NCBI GenBank assembly: GCA_037481935.1
Contig: JBBFKQ010000004.1
Location: 120,499-184,498 of the forward strand
DNA: 64,000 nt
Source of the DNA: Aquificaceae bacterium
GTDB lineage: Bacteria > Aquificota > Aquificia > Aquificales > Aquificaceae
Direction of reading: 5' to 3'
Position 1 is the first letter of the stretch. The number at the start of each line of letters is the position of its first letter. The translations under genes and the position numbers were made by a program. This document shows, one piece after another, positions 1 to 7,868 of the stretch. The notes below the pieces were generated by a model, which was not told where the DNA came from, ran no database searches, and worked only from the letters and a program-made list of their open reading frames with translations.

Positions 1-107
1 ATGGTGAGGGCTATGTGAGGTTTGCCCTTGTGGAGAACGAACACAGGATAAGACAGGCAATAAGGGGTATAAAGAGGGCTTTTGAAAGATTTACACAGAG
101 GGTATGA
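1..107 (+). CDS. Class I/II aminotransferase, C-terminal end only
   Basis: The first complete codon is at base 3 and the frame runs to TGA at 105-107, giving 34 residues that start [13 protein letters not shown]. This matches the last stretch of PLP-dependent fold-type I aminotransferases of the AlaC/AspC/LL-diaminopimelate aminotransferase group, where G-x-G-Y-[VF]-R-[FI] is the conserved C-terminal substrate-binding strand. The complete dapL homologue in this window (48.3-49.4 kb) has GEGYFRISL at the same place, so the two are paralogous families. The catalytic lysine lies outside the window and the substrate cannot be named. The stop overlaps the next start in an ATGA arrangement (104-107). 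Confidence 0.75.
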   Translation, partial: GEGYVRFALVENEHRIRQAIRGIKRAFERFTQRV

Positions 108-439
108 AAGTTGATGACCTTATCTAGAAGCTTGTTGACCTCCTAACGCAGGAGCTGGACCCCGACAGGATAATCCTTTTCGGTTCAAGGGCAAAGGGCA
201 GCGCAAAGCCATATTCGGATATAGACATAGCGGTGGAGGGGGGCAAAGAGCTTGATCACAGGGAGCGGAGAAAGTTAAAGGAAAAGATAGAGAAGCTCAG
301 TGGTATATACAGTGTGGATGTGGTCTTTCTCCATAAAGTGGAAAAAGACTTTGCAGAGCTTGTAAGAAGAACCGGCAGGGTTCTCTATGAAAAGGGAAGA
401 GGTGCAAAAAGCCTACGAGAAACTCAGCAGAGCCTTTAA
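104..439 (+). pseudogene. MNT-type nucleotidyltransferase with in-frame amber stop
   Basis: An ATG at 104 overlaps the previous stop (ATGA) and opens a frame reading MKVDDLI, then TAG at 125-127, then continues without further stops to 439. The continuation carries the minimal-nucleotidyltransferase signature: G27-S28 in GSRAKG, followed by the DID metal-binding pair at codons 39 and 41. Family members of about 100-110 residues pair with a HEPN protein, here the next gene, in MNT/HEPN toxin-antitoxin modules. The stop at codon 8 lies before the active site. The first usable restart I see (GTG at 233, codon 44) lies after both aspartates, so a restart product would be inactive. It is a recent nonsense mutation, a sequencing error, or less likely a readthrough gene. 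The last 53 bases overlap the next gene. Confidence 0.7.
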
Positions 440-763
440 GACCATGAAGGAGGGGCTGTCAGAGGCAAAAACTCCTCTTGAGATTGACGGAGTTCTGCAG
501 AGGTTTGAGTATACCTTTGAGTCCTTCTGGAAGTTTCTGAAGATACTTCTTGAATATCACGGCTTTGAATGCAAAATATAAAGACAGCCTTCAGGGCAGG
601 GTTTCTGGAGGATGATGAGCTTTTCCTTGACATGCTTGAAGATAGAAATCTCGCCTCACGCATATACAGTGAGGCAGAAAGCAGAGAGGTGTTTGAAAGG
701 ATAAAGGGAAGATACATGGACAAACTTGAACGGTTTTTAGAGGGGATTACAGAAGTCTTTTAG
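387..763 (+). pseudogene. HEPN (HI0074-like) nucleotidyltransferase partner, frameshifted
   Basis: Two consecutive reading frames together make one HI0074-type HEPN protein. Bases 387-581 encode the N-terminal helices (starting MKREEVQKAYEKL, ending HGFECKI). Bases about 569-763, in another frame, encode the C-terminal half (FLEDDELFLDMLEDRN ... ERFLEGI). In intact relatives the cysteine of FEC is followed by about ten residues before the AFRxGF segment. Here several are missing and the frame changes, so a short deletion that is not a multiple of three is the simplest explanation. These proteins are helical partners of MNT nucleotidyltransferases, and the broken MNT gene lies directly upstream. 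Both members of the module therefore look inactivated. The 3' end shares the quadruplet TTAG (760-763) with the stop of comF on the other strand. Confidence 0.7.
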
Positions 764-1401
764 CCCTTTGCGATAAAGTAGGCATGCACCTCCTCCGCAC
801 CCACAGAGAGGAGCAGGTATGCAAGCCTTTTTATGGTGGAGCCTGTAGTCAGAAGGTCGTCCACCAGAAGAACTCTTTTACCCTCAATAAAGTCTATAAA
901 CTCATCCCTGAGCATGTGTCCGAGAACTGCCTTCTGTCTTTTTTCTGCGTTAAGGCGTGCAAGGGGTGGACTTATGTCCCTTCTTCTGAAGACTTTCATG
1001 TATGGCACCTCTGCCCCTCTGAGTATATACTCCACATGGTTAAATCCCCTTCCCCAGAACCTTCTTATGTTAAGAGAAGGAAAGGTTATCATGTCTGGCT
1101 TTATCTCTTCAAGATAATCCGGCAGGTGCTCTTTTATCCTTCTGCCCAGAAGCAGTGCAAGGCTTTTTGAATTTCCAAACTTTATGCCGTGAAGGACCTC
1201 TCTCAGAACGCTCTCATACATACCAAAAACCCTGTAAGAAGCCACATATTCAATCTTTTCTGAGTAGTCCATGGGATGGTGAGGTTTTATGGCTTCAAGG
1301 CATCTATCGCATAAAAAGCCCTGAGAGGAACCACTGAAAAAACCCCCACAGGAAAGGCATTTCTCAGAAGAAAGTCCAAGTCTCTGAAGCAGACCTATCA
1401 C
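760..1401 (-). CDS. comF: ComF-family phosphoribosyltransferase-like protein
   Basis: This 213-residue protein has the ComF layout: an N-terminal zinc-knuckle-like pair of CxxC motifs (C15/C18 and C31/C34) followed by a type I phosphoribosyltransferase domain with the PRPP loop VLLVDDLLTTGST near residues 175-187. ComF proteins are linked to DNA uptake and single-strand handling in naturally competent bacteria; the reaction, if any, is not settled. The start overlaps the radC stop by 4 bases, so the two are probably translated from one message, both with DNA-uptake or repair associations. The 3' end converges on the broken HEPN gene. Confidence 0.88.
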   Translation of the reverse strand: MIGLLQRLGLSSEKCLSCGGFFSGSSQGFLCDRCLEAIKPHHPMDYSEKIEYVASYRVFGMYESVLREVLHGIKFGNSKSLALLLGRRIKEHLPDYLEEIKPDMITFPSLNIRRFWGRGFNHVEYILRGAEVPYMKVFRRRDISPPLARLNAEKRQKAVLGHMLRDEFIDFIEGKRVLLVDDLLTTGSTIKRLAYLLLSVGAEEVHAYFIAKG

Positions 1402-2075
1402 ATATAGCCCTCCCTTTTGAGGGAAACATAACCCTTTCGGTTTATTATGAGATGGTCAAGGAGCTCAAAGCCCATGAGCTTGCAGGCATCCCTGAGCCTT
1501 TTTGTGAACTCTATGTCCTCCCTTGAAGGTCTCAGCTCGCCCTTTGGATGGTTATGGGCTACTAGGATGGAATGACAGGCGGTGTTTATGGCGTGGTAGA
1601 GTATTTCCCTTGGCTCTGCGTGCAGGGCGTTCATCCTGCCTATGGCTATCACCTCGTGTGCTATAAGTCTGTTGGTTGGTGCGAGATAGAGGGCTATGAG
1701 ATGTTCCCTTCTTTCGTCCACCATGTTCTTTAAAAATCTGTAGGCTTCTTCTGGATTGTTTATGAAGACCCCCTCGTAAGGGTCGCTTATCCTCTTTGCA
1801 AGCTCTATTATGGCCTTAATCTGACATGCCTTTGCCTCACCTATACCCTTAAAGCTCTTTATGACTTCCTCTGGGGACATTTTGCCCAGTCTCTGCCATC
1901 CCAGCCTCACTATTTCCCTTGAAAGGCTGAGCACATCCATCTCTCTGGTGCCAGAGCCAAGAATCAGTGCCAGCAGTTCTTCCTCTGTGAGGCTCTCCGC
2001 CCCGAGCCTGAGCATTTTCTCCCTCGGCTTCAGTTCCTCCGGAAGCTCCCTTATGCTTTTATTCCTCCGATACAT
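1398..2075 (-). CDS. radC: RadC-family JAB-domain protein
   Basis: The protein has 225 residues. The N-terminal third carries a helix-hairpin-helix-like segment (FKGIGEAKACQIKA) and the C-terminal half a JAB/MPN metalloprotease-like fold with the zinc-ligand signature HNHPKGE (H174, H176) and a conserved downstream aspartate in LLDHLII. The RadC family was named for a supposed repair role that has been withdrawn; its function is unknown, although members are associated with mobile elements and competence. Here it sits with comF (4-base overlap) and overlaps the 3' end of the CorC-type gene by 17 bases. Length and motifs are normal for the family. Confidence 0.9.
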   Translation of the reverse strand: MYRRNKSIRELPEELKPREKMLRLGAESLTEEELLALILGSGTREMDVLSLSREIVRLGWQRLGKMSPEEVIKSFKGIGEAKACQIKAIIELAKRISDPYEGVFINNPEEAYRFLKNMVDERREHLIALYLAPTNRLIAHEVIAIGRMNALHAEPREILYHAINTACHSILVAHNHPKGELRPSREDIEFTKRLRDACKLMGFELLDHLIINRKGYVSLKREGYM

Positions 2076-3291
2076 GTCTTTCTATCCTCACCTTTATTAT
2101 CCTCCTTTCATCCCTCTGAACCACTTTAAAACGGTATCCCTGATAGTCTACCACCTGCCCCTTTTCTGGAAGACCTTTAAGATTGAAGGAGAGAAATCCA
2201 CCGAGGGTTGTGTAGGGACCCTCTGGAAGCTCAATGTTCAGGAGCCTTTCAATCCTCTCCCTCTCCACGCTGCCCTCTGCTATCCATATATCCTTTTCTA
2301 TCTCCAATATGTCCTCATCTTCCTCTGCCCTTCCTTCAGAAAGACCTCCTATAAGATAGCTCTGGAGGTCATCCCATGTAATTATGCCCAGTATGTTTCC
2401 GCGCTCATCCACCACAAGACCCATATGTTCCTTGCTTCTCTTGAAAAAGTCAAAAACCTTGTCAAGGGTTGTAAACTCTGAAAAGTAATGGACAGGCCTT
2501 ATTAGCTCCCTTATAAATCTTGCATGCCTGCTCTGCACCAGGTCAAAAAGGTCCACATAGCCCACTATCTGGTCAACTCTTCTTCTGTAGACGGGGAGTC
2601 TTCTATACTGGCTTTCCTTCATAAGTTCCATGACCTGCTCAATACCGGCATTTTCCTCCACCATGACCACCTCTTTTATGGGTCTAATCTCTTCTGTCAC
2701 AAAAAGGTCCCTCATGGTTATGCTCTGAAGAGCTATTCGGAGGCTTTCTTCTCTTGCTGCAGTCTCTTCCATAAGCTTTATGATTTCCTCTTTCTGAAGC
2801 CTTTCCTGATACCTGTCTCTGAGGATATCGGTGATAAACCTGCTTACACCTCTTGAGATGGTGAGAATTGGCTTTGTAAAGGTCTTGAGCCTGCTTAAAA
2901 TCCACAGGGAAGGCAGGATTAGCCTTTCTGCATGCTTCTGGAAGAGGCTTTTGGGGAGCAGTTCTCCAAGAAGGAGGGTGAAGACTACAAGGCTTGCGGA
3001 AAAGAGCACCTCAAGTCCTCTTATAAAGGGGAGGTAATCGGAGAGCTTAATAACCGCAAGGGTGTAAAAGGTAGAGGCAAAGACTATACTAACCGTGTAG
3101 CCGAGCATGGTAAGGGTTATGTAGTCCTCTGGGTTTTCGTGAAAGTCCCTGAGAAACTCCTGTTTTGTCCTTCTATACAGGTTCATCACTCTTCCCCTGT
3201 CCACGCTCACAAGGGCTATCTCAGACCCAGCAAAGAAGGCTTCAAGCAGTATGAAGAAAAAGGCACCAAGAAGAAATCCTAATATCTCCAT
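2059..3291 (-). CDS. CNNM/CorC-type membrane protein with CBS pair
   Basis: This is a 410-residue protein. Residues 1-170 form the DUF21/CNNM transmembrane domain with an acidic-small motif (FFAGSEIALVS) near the N terminus. Residues about 190-325 are a CBS pair (EEIRPIKEVVMV ..., ITWDDLQSYLIGG), and the C terminus is the CorC/HlyC transporter-associated domain ending in a DERRIIKVRIE-like strand. Family members are implicated in magnesium/cobalt transport or its regulation; the older name hemolysin is misleading. It overlaps prmC (13 bases) and radC and is therefore part of a compact operon. The ion specificity cannot be read from the sequence. Confidence 0.85.
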   Translation of the reverse strand: MEILGFLLGAFFFILLEAFFAGSEIALVSVDRGRVMNLYRRTKQEFLRDFHENPEDYITLTMLGYTVSIVFASTFYTLAVIKLSDYLPFIRGLEVLFSASLVVFTLLLGELLPKSLFQKHAERLILPSLWILSRLKTFTKPILTISRGVSRFITDILRDRYQERLQKEEIIKLMEETAAREESLRIALQSITMRDLFVTEEIRPIKEVVMVEENAGIEQVMELMKESQYRRLPVYRRRVDQIVGYVDLFDLVQSRHARFIRELIRPVHYFSEFTTLDKVFDFFKRSKEHMGLVVDERGNILGIITWDDLQSYLIGGLSEGRAEEDEDILEIEKDIWIAEGSVERERIERLLNIELPEGPYTTLGGFLSFNLKGLPEKGQVVDYQGYRFKVVQRDERRIIKVRIERHVSEE

Positions 3292-4094
3292 CCCAGCACT
3301 ACTCTCTCCTGTCCTGAGTAATCTCTGATGGTTTCAACTTTAAACCCCTTTTCTTCAAAAAGCCTCCTTACCACCTCCCCCTGGTCATGACCTATCTCAA
3401 GTGCTATGAGACCACCTGGCTTGAGGTAATCCGCCACTCCCGCTGCCAGTCTTTCGTAAAACTCCCATCCCCTCACTCCACCTATGAGAGAGGAATAGCC
3501 TTCTATTCTTATGCTCTTGGGGAGTTTTTCCCAGTGAGCCTCCGGAATGTATGGGGGGTTTGAAACAAGAAGGTCAAAGGGGTAGGGCTTTAGAGGCGTA
3601 AATAGGTCTCCTGCAAAGAGCAAAAGCCTGTCTGAAACTCCATGTCTGAGGGCATTCTTCCTTGTAAGCCTGAGAGCTCTCAGACTTATATCACTTCCAA
3701 GCATGCGCAGGTTTGTCCTGTAATATAGAAGACTCACGCTTATGCACCCTGTGCCCACGCCCAGCTCAAGGCCCAGAAGAGGTTTATCCTCTGGCAGTCT
3801 CTTGAGAACCTCCTCCACAAGAATTTCCGTCTCCGGCCTCGGTATGAGAACACCTTCCTCCACAAAGAAGGTCATACCATAAAAGTCCCACTCACCCAGG
3901 ATATACTGAAGAGGATACCCCTCCTCAAGTCTGCTGAGTTCTCTGAAAAATCTTTCCTCCACCTCCGGGGGAACCTCAAGGCCTTCCATAAAATAAAGCT
4001 CCTTATGGTCTGTTCCCAGAAGGTGTGCCAGAAGGAGTGCTCTGTCCCTGAGGGATGCTCTGCTGGGTTTTTGAAGGAGCTGTCTGACCTTCAT
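3279..4094 (-). CDS. prmC: Peptide chain release factor N5-glutamine methyltransferase
   Basis: The 271-residue protein begins with the PrmC/HemK helical domain. The Rossmann methyltransferase part has the SAM motif LELGVGTGCISVSL (around residues 110-125), and the diagnostic NPPYIPE motif lies near residue 180. PrmC methylates the glutamine of the GGQ motif in release factors RF1/RF2. The segment QYILGEWDFYGM and the phrase LIPRPETEILVE are family hallmarks. The start at 4094 puts the first 31 codons inside the 3' end of secG; only a weak GAGG lies upstream. No shorter start keeps the conserved N-terminal helices, so the overlap looks real. Confidence 0.93.
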   Translation of the reverse strand: MKVRQLLQKPSRASLRDRALLLAHLLGTDHKELYFMEGLEVPPEVEERFFRELSRLEEGYPLQYILGEWDFYGMTFFVEEGVLIPRPETEILVEEVLKRLPEDKPLLGLELGVGTGCISVSLLYYRTNLRMLGSDISLRALRLTRKNALRHGVSDRLLLFAGDLFTPLKPYPFDLLVSNPPYIPEAHWEKLPKSIRIEGYSSLIGGVRGWEFYERLAAGVADYLKPGGLIALEIGHDQGEVVRRLFEEKGFKVETIRDYSGQERVVLGWRY

Positions 4095-4338
4095 CTTTTA
4101 TGAGAGAGCCTCTTTTTGAGGGATGGGTGAGGGCAAGAAGGATGGCTATTGCCATGAGAGAAAAGCCAAGCCAGTAGGTGACCTTTGTAAGAATCGTGTC
4201 CACACCGCCCGGTCCAAACACACCCTGCCCCATTCCACCAAAGGCGGTGCCCACATCCCCCCTGCTCCTCTGCATCAGCACCACAACAATGAGCAGAAGG
4301 GCAACTATTACAAAAAGCGTAAGAAGAAGGTAATACAT
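4003..4338 (-). CDS. secG: Preprotein translocase subunit SecG
   Basis: The 111-residue protein has two hydrophobic helices (residues 2-22 and about 52-70) around the SecG signature: MQRSRGDVGTAFGG is followed by a glycine-rich cytosolic loop. SecG is the small accessory subunit of the SecYEG channel. The tail (about residues 78-111) is a Ser/Pro/Thr/Gln-rich segment encoded almost entirely in the 92 bases that overlap prmC in another frame; low-complexity tails are usual in SecG, so both readings are plausible. There is no clear Shine-Dalgarno, and a TATAAT (4346-4351, minus strand) overlaps the lolD stop just 7 bases before the ATG. Confidence 0.85.
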   Translation of the reverse strand: MYYLLLTLFVIVALLLIVVVLMQRSRGDVGTAFGGMGQGVFGPGGVDTILTKVTYWLGFSLMAIAILLALTHPSKRGSLIKDEGQTAPSKTQQSIPQGQSTPSGTPSGNRP

Positions 4339-4346
4339 GTCTACTA

Positions 4347-5006
4347 TTATACGATAAGCTCTCCATCCTTTAACCTGTATATCCGGTCAAAGTATGCTTT
4401 CAGTTCTTCGTTATGTGTTGCCACAAGAAGGGTCAGCCCCTTTTCCTCCCTGAGTTTGAGGAAAAGTTCAAAAATCCTCCTGCCCTCAGCAAGGTCAAGA
4501 TTTCCTGTGGGCTCGTCTGCAAGCAGTATTCTGGGTTCCAGCATGAGAGCCCTCCCTATGGCAACCCTCTGTTGTTCTCCTCCAGAGAGCTGACTGGGTC
4601 TGTGTCTGAGCCTGTGGGTGAGCCTGAGGTATTCAAGTATCTGCAGGGCTTTTTCCTTGGGTCTTTCAACACCAGCCAGCTGACCTATAAGAGTCAGATT
4701 TTCCAGCACATCAAAGTCCTCAAGAAGGTAGTAAAACTGAAAAACAAAGCCCAGATACTTCTGTCTGAAAGATGCGAGCCGGTCCTCATCCATCTCAACT
4801 ATGTCCTGGTCCATAAGGTAAACCTCCCCCTCTGTTGGCCTTTCAAGGCCGGCAGTTATGTGGAGAAGAGTGCTCTTGCCAGACCCGGAGGGTCCCATCA
4901 GACCTACCACCTCACCCTCAAAGATCTCAAGACTTATGTCTTTAAGGGCCTCAACGCCACCCGGGTAGACTTTCCGCAGGTTCTTTATGTGTATAACCCT
5001 ATTCAT
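4347..5006 (-). CDS. lolD: LolD-type lipoprotein-releasing ABC ATPase
   Basis: This 219-residue ABC ATPase has Walker A GPSGSGKST, signature LSGGEQQR, Walker B ILLADEPTGNLD and a conserved H-loop (VATHN). Its length and sequence fit the LolD/MacB/FtsE group. The neighbouring permease is a LolC/LolE-type FtsX-domain protein overlapping by 8 bases, and lolA is found elsewhere in the window (30.6 kb), supporting a role in transferring outer-membrane lipoproteins from the inner membrane. A general ABC exporter remains possible but is less likely. Confidence 0.87.
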   Translation of the reverse strand: MNRVIHIKNLRKVYPGGVEALKDISLEIFEGEVVGLMGPSGSGKSTLLHITAGLERPTEGEVYLMDQDIVEMDEDRLASFRQKYLGFVFQFYYLLEDFDVLENLTLIGQLAGVERPKEKALQILEYLRLTHRLRHRPSQLSGGEQQRVAIGRALMLEPRILLADEPTGNLDLAEGRRIFELFLKLREEKGLTLLVATHNEELKAYFDRIYRLKDGELIV

Positions 5007-6165
5007 TTCTAAGGACCCTTACTATACTTTCCCTTCCCGCCCTGTAGGCGGGGAGGAGGCTTGCCAGAAGGGAAAGAACTACGGCACCCAGAATTGTAAA
5101 AATAATGTCGGAAAGTTCAAAGTGCACGGGCACGTGGTCCATGAGGTAGACATCCGCTGGAACCCTTACAAGCCTGTATTCGTTGATAAAATATCCTCCT
5201 ACCAGAGACAGAAGGAGGCCGAGGAAGGCTCCAGAAATACCCAGCATAAGACCTTGAAGAAGGAATACATACGCCACCTGCCATCTCCTCAAGCCAAAGG
5301 TTCTCAGAACAGCTATATCTCTTACCTTTTCCCTTACCTTCATGAAAAGAAGGCTTGTTATGTTGAAGGAGGCTATTACAATCATGAGCATGAGCACAAA
5401 AAATATTCCCACCTTCTCAAGCTGTAGTGCATTGAAAAGAGGTTTGTTCAGGTCTATCCATGAACGCACTATGGCCATATCCCCAAGGCTTTTTTCCAGC
5501 TCTCTTTTTACCTCCTGGGCTCTGTAAGGGTCCTTGAGGTATACCTCATATCCAGAGAGCTGGTATCCCTCTCCAAAAAAGTCTGAGGCAGTTCTGATGT
5601 CCATAACCACTGTGGCGTAGTCCTGGTCAAAGACCCCCTTCTGGAAGATACCCTCAACCTTAAAAACTCTAACCCTCGGAAGAATACCAAAAGGGGTTCG
5701 TTTTCCCATGGGAGATAGCACCATCACCTCATCTCCTTCATGGAGCCCCAGTATATCTGCAAGCCCTCTGCCCACGAGAAGACCATCCTTTACCCTCTGC
5801 CCGTATATTTCTTGAGCCTCTTCCGGCTCAAGTGCCTTTACACTGACGCTTGTTAGCCTTCCATCCTTTGATATCAGTCCGTTGTAGAGCATGAGATAGT
5901 AGACCTTTTCTACGCCGGCTTTCTGACTTATGATGTTGCGATACTCTTCTCTGTTTTCCTGGCTTACGAGGCTGACCACTATGTGGGGCGATGCAGAAAG
6001 TATTTTTTCTCTGAGGGCTTGCTGAAAGCCTGCAAAGACGCCCATTGTAAGGAGAAGGGCGGTAACGCTAAGAACAATCCCAAGGAAGGCTATGAGAGAA
6101 ACCAGCAGGGTGGACCCTCTGCTGGAAAGGAGATATCTCAGAGAGAGCTTCAGAAGGGGCATCAT
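4999..6165 (-). CDS. LolC/LolE-type lipoprotein-releasing permease
   Basis: The protein has 388 residues with one N-terminal transmembrane helix (about 15-45), a large periplasmic MacB-like domain (about 45-255) and three C-terminal helices of the FtsX domain. The phrase VREKVRDIAVLRTFGL (about 275-290) is the coupling motif typical of LolC/E, which contacts the LolD ATPase. Only one permease gene is present, so the complex is probably a LolC/E homodimer (LolF-like), as in many bacteria outside the gammaproteobacteria; that is inference. The start overlaps the PilZ gene end by 4 bases. Confidence 0.85.
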   Translation of the reverse strand: MMPLLKLSLRYLLSSRGSTLLVSLIAFLGIVLSVTALLLTMGVFAGFQQALREKILSASPHIVVSLVSQENREEYRNIISQKAGVEKVYYLMLYNGLISKDGRLTSVSVKALEPEEAQEIYGQRVKDGLLVGRGLADILGLHEGDEVMVLSPMGKRTPFGILPRVRVFKVEGIFQKGVFDQDYATVVMDIRTASDFFGEGYQLSGYEVYLKDPYRAQEVKRELEKSLGDMAIVRSWIDLNKPLFNALQLEKVGIFFVLMLMIVIASFNITSLLFMKVREKVRDIAVLRTFGLRRWQVAYVFLLQGLMLGISGAFLGLLLSLVGGYFINEYRLVRVPADVYLMDHVPVHFELSDIIFTILGAVVLSLLASLLPAYRAGRESIVRVLRNE

Positions 6166-6854
6166 AATGCCTTTAGCTGTTCCAGTATCTCTCTCTGTCT
6201 GCGCATTATGTACTGTCTTATTTTCCTGGTCTGTTCTTCCCTGAGGTTTATCTTAAAGCCAAGCCTGACATATACATCCCCTTCTCTGCTTATTATGTTC
6301 TTGAGTTCTCCCTGTGCCCTTATCACCCCTTCCCTTGGAAGCTCTATTTCAAGCTCAAAGGGAGTATGTATCCTGGATGCATCCGTTGCTATCTGTGATA
6401 GAATTTCTACGAGCCTTTTTGTATCCTCGTTACTCAGCAAAACACCAACCCCAGATTCGCTTATGTCTGCAGCCCTTGTCTTCACAAGGCAGTTGTCTTC
6501 CACGCAGAAGGATACATAGACAGGCTCCTTTTCTGTGGGCTCAACCCTTATGAACTCTCTGAGCACCACAGGTGGAGCAGGCACCGGCGAGTCAACTTCG
6601 AGAACCAGCTCATCCCTTATGTTGCTGAATACCTTACATATAAGGAACAACTCTCTGACCTTTATGTAAACAGGAACATTGTCTGAGAACACATGTCTGA
6701 ACTTACAACCCTTAAAGTCAAAGCTGATGAACCTTTCCTGAGGAGATACCCACCTCACAGAAAGTTTTACCCTTATGGGTATTTGCCTCCAGGATGTGAC
6801 CACCTCGCAGGACCTTTCCCTCTCCAGCTCCTTAAGCACGTCTGCCACCATCAT
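6162..6854 (-). CDS. PilZ-domain protein (probable c-di-GMP receptor)
   Basis: The protein has 230 residues. The C-terminal half is a PilZ domain with both nucleotide-binding motifs intact: R99-x3-R103 (REFIR) and D130-x-S132-x2-G135 (DISESG). The N-terminal 95 residues form a YcgR-N-like beta domain. No transmembrane segment is seen. PilZ proteins bind cyclic-di-GMP and act on motility or envelope processes; the target here is unknown. Overlaps of 4 bases on both sides tie it to mtnA and the Lol genes. An EAL protein and two degenerate GGDEF proteins occur elsewhere in the window. Confidence 0.85.
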   Translation of the reverse strand: MMVADVLKELERERSCEVVTSWRQIPIRVKLSVRWVSPQERFISFDFKGCKFRHVFSDNVPVYIKVRELFLICKVFSNIRDELVLEVDSPVPAPPVVLREFIRVEPTEKEPVYVSFCVEDNCLVKTRAADISESGVGVLLSNEDTKRLVEILSQIATDASRIHTPFELEIELPREGVIRAQGELKNIISREGDVYVRLGFKINLREEQTRKIRQYIMRRQREILEQLKAL

Positions 6855-7801
6855 AGTTTTATTATACTTTCCTCTGTTATTATGGCAGTTATGTTTTCTG
6901 GTGGAGTTATATCAAAGGCTAGGTGAAGGGCGGGCGAGCCCTCTGGGGCTACAGGAATATCTCTTATAAACTTCACCTCTCTCTCGTCCCTTTCTTCTAT
7001 GGCTATGCTGTCTCCCGTGATGGATCTGGTGTCAAAGGTTGACCTCGGGGCCGCCACATAGAAGGGTATTCCGTGAGCCTTTGCAAGCACTGAGAGTGAA
7101 TATGTTCCAATTTTGTTTGCCACATGGTAATCCTTTGTTATCCTGTCTGCACCCACTATAACACAGTCCACCAGTCCTTTTCTCATAAGAAAGCCAGCGG
7201 TTGAATCTGTGATTATACTGTGGGGTATGCCCTCTTTAAGAAGTTCCCAGGCTGTAAGTCTTGAGCCCTGAAGGTAAGGTCTTGTCTCGTCTACCCATAC
7301 GGAAACATTCTTCCCTGCATAATGTGCAGACCTTATGACACCGAGGGCTGTGCCCCAGCCGGCAGTTGCCAGAGCTCCAGTATTGCAATGGGTCAGTATC
7401 CTTGCTCCTGCGGGGATGAGCTTCTGGCCAAGCTCCCCCATTTTTCTGTTTGCCATATAGTCCTCCTCTTCTATAACCCTTGCCTCTGCTTCTATGTCCC
7501 TGCCTTCCTGAAGGCATCTTTTCATTCTGTCCAGCGCCCAAAAGAGGTTGTATGCAGTAGGCCTTGTGTTTTTGAGGGTTTCATAGACTTTCTCCGGATT
7601 TTCTCCAGACCTCACGCCAAGGACAAAGCCATAGGCGGCAACGCATCCAATGGCTGGTGCTCCCCTCACAACCATATCCTTTATTGCCCGGGCCACTTCT
7701 CTGTAGTCTTTTAGATTGTGCCATATTTCTCTATCGGGAAGCTCTCTCTGGTCCAGAAGCTCAAGGGTATCACCCTTCCAGTAAAAGGCCTTCACTTCCA
7801 T
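6851..7801 (-). CDS. mtnA: Methylthioribose-1-phosphate isomerase
   Basis: The 316-residue protein matches MtnA of the eIF2B-like family: DMVVRGAPAIGCVAAYG near residues 42-60 holds the catalytic-cysteine-region motif, NTGALATAGWGTALG lies near 140, and the GADRI motif near 218 precedes NKIGTY. MtnA isomerises methylthioribose-1-phosphate to methylthioribulose-1-phosphate in methionine salvage. It is slightly shorter than common homologues. No other methionine-salvage gene is adjacent. Bases 7802-7868 separate it from the divergent gene and contain AT-rich -10-like sequence for both directions. Confidence 0.93.
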   Translation of the reverse strand: MEVKAFYWKGDTLELLDQRELPDREIWHNLKDYREVARAIKDMVVRGAPAIGCVAAYGFVLGVRSGENPEKVYETLKNTRPTAYNLFWALDRMKRCLQEGRDIEAEARVIEEEDYMANRKMGELGQKLIPAGARILTHCNTGALATAGWGTALGVIRSAHYAGKNVSVWVDETRPYLQGSRLTAWELLKEGIPHSIITDSTAGFLMRKGLVDCVIVGADRITKDYHVANKIGTYSLSVLAKAHGIPFYVAAPRSTFDTRSITGDSIAIEERDEREVKFIRDIPVAPEGSPALHLAFDITPPENITAIITEESIIKL

Positions 7802-7868
7802 AACTTATATATAATAGACTTGCCAGGTCTGAAAAAAAGATTATAATTATGCCCGTGGAGGGGAAAAC

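Noticed and set aside
125..127. Pyrrolysine or suppressed UAG in the MNT gene
   Set aside because: The family has no such residue at this place, no pyl genes are seen, and the partner gene is broken as well.
784..1337. Open frames opposite comF and similar long antisense frames elsewhere
   Set aside because: They are shadows of well-supported genes, lack ribosome-binding sites and show no recognisable domains.
4346..4351. Independent secG promoter
   Set aside because: The TATAAT coincides with the lolD stop codons, has no good -35, and secG is inside a tight operon.
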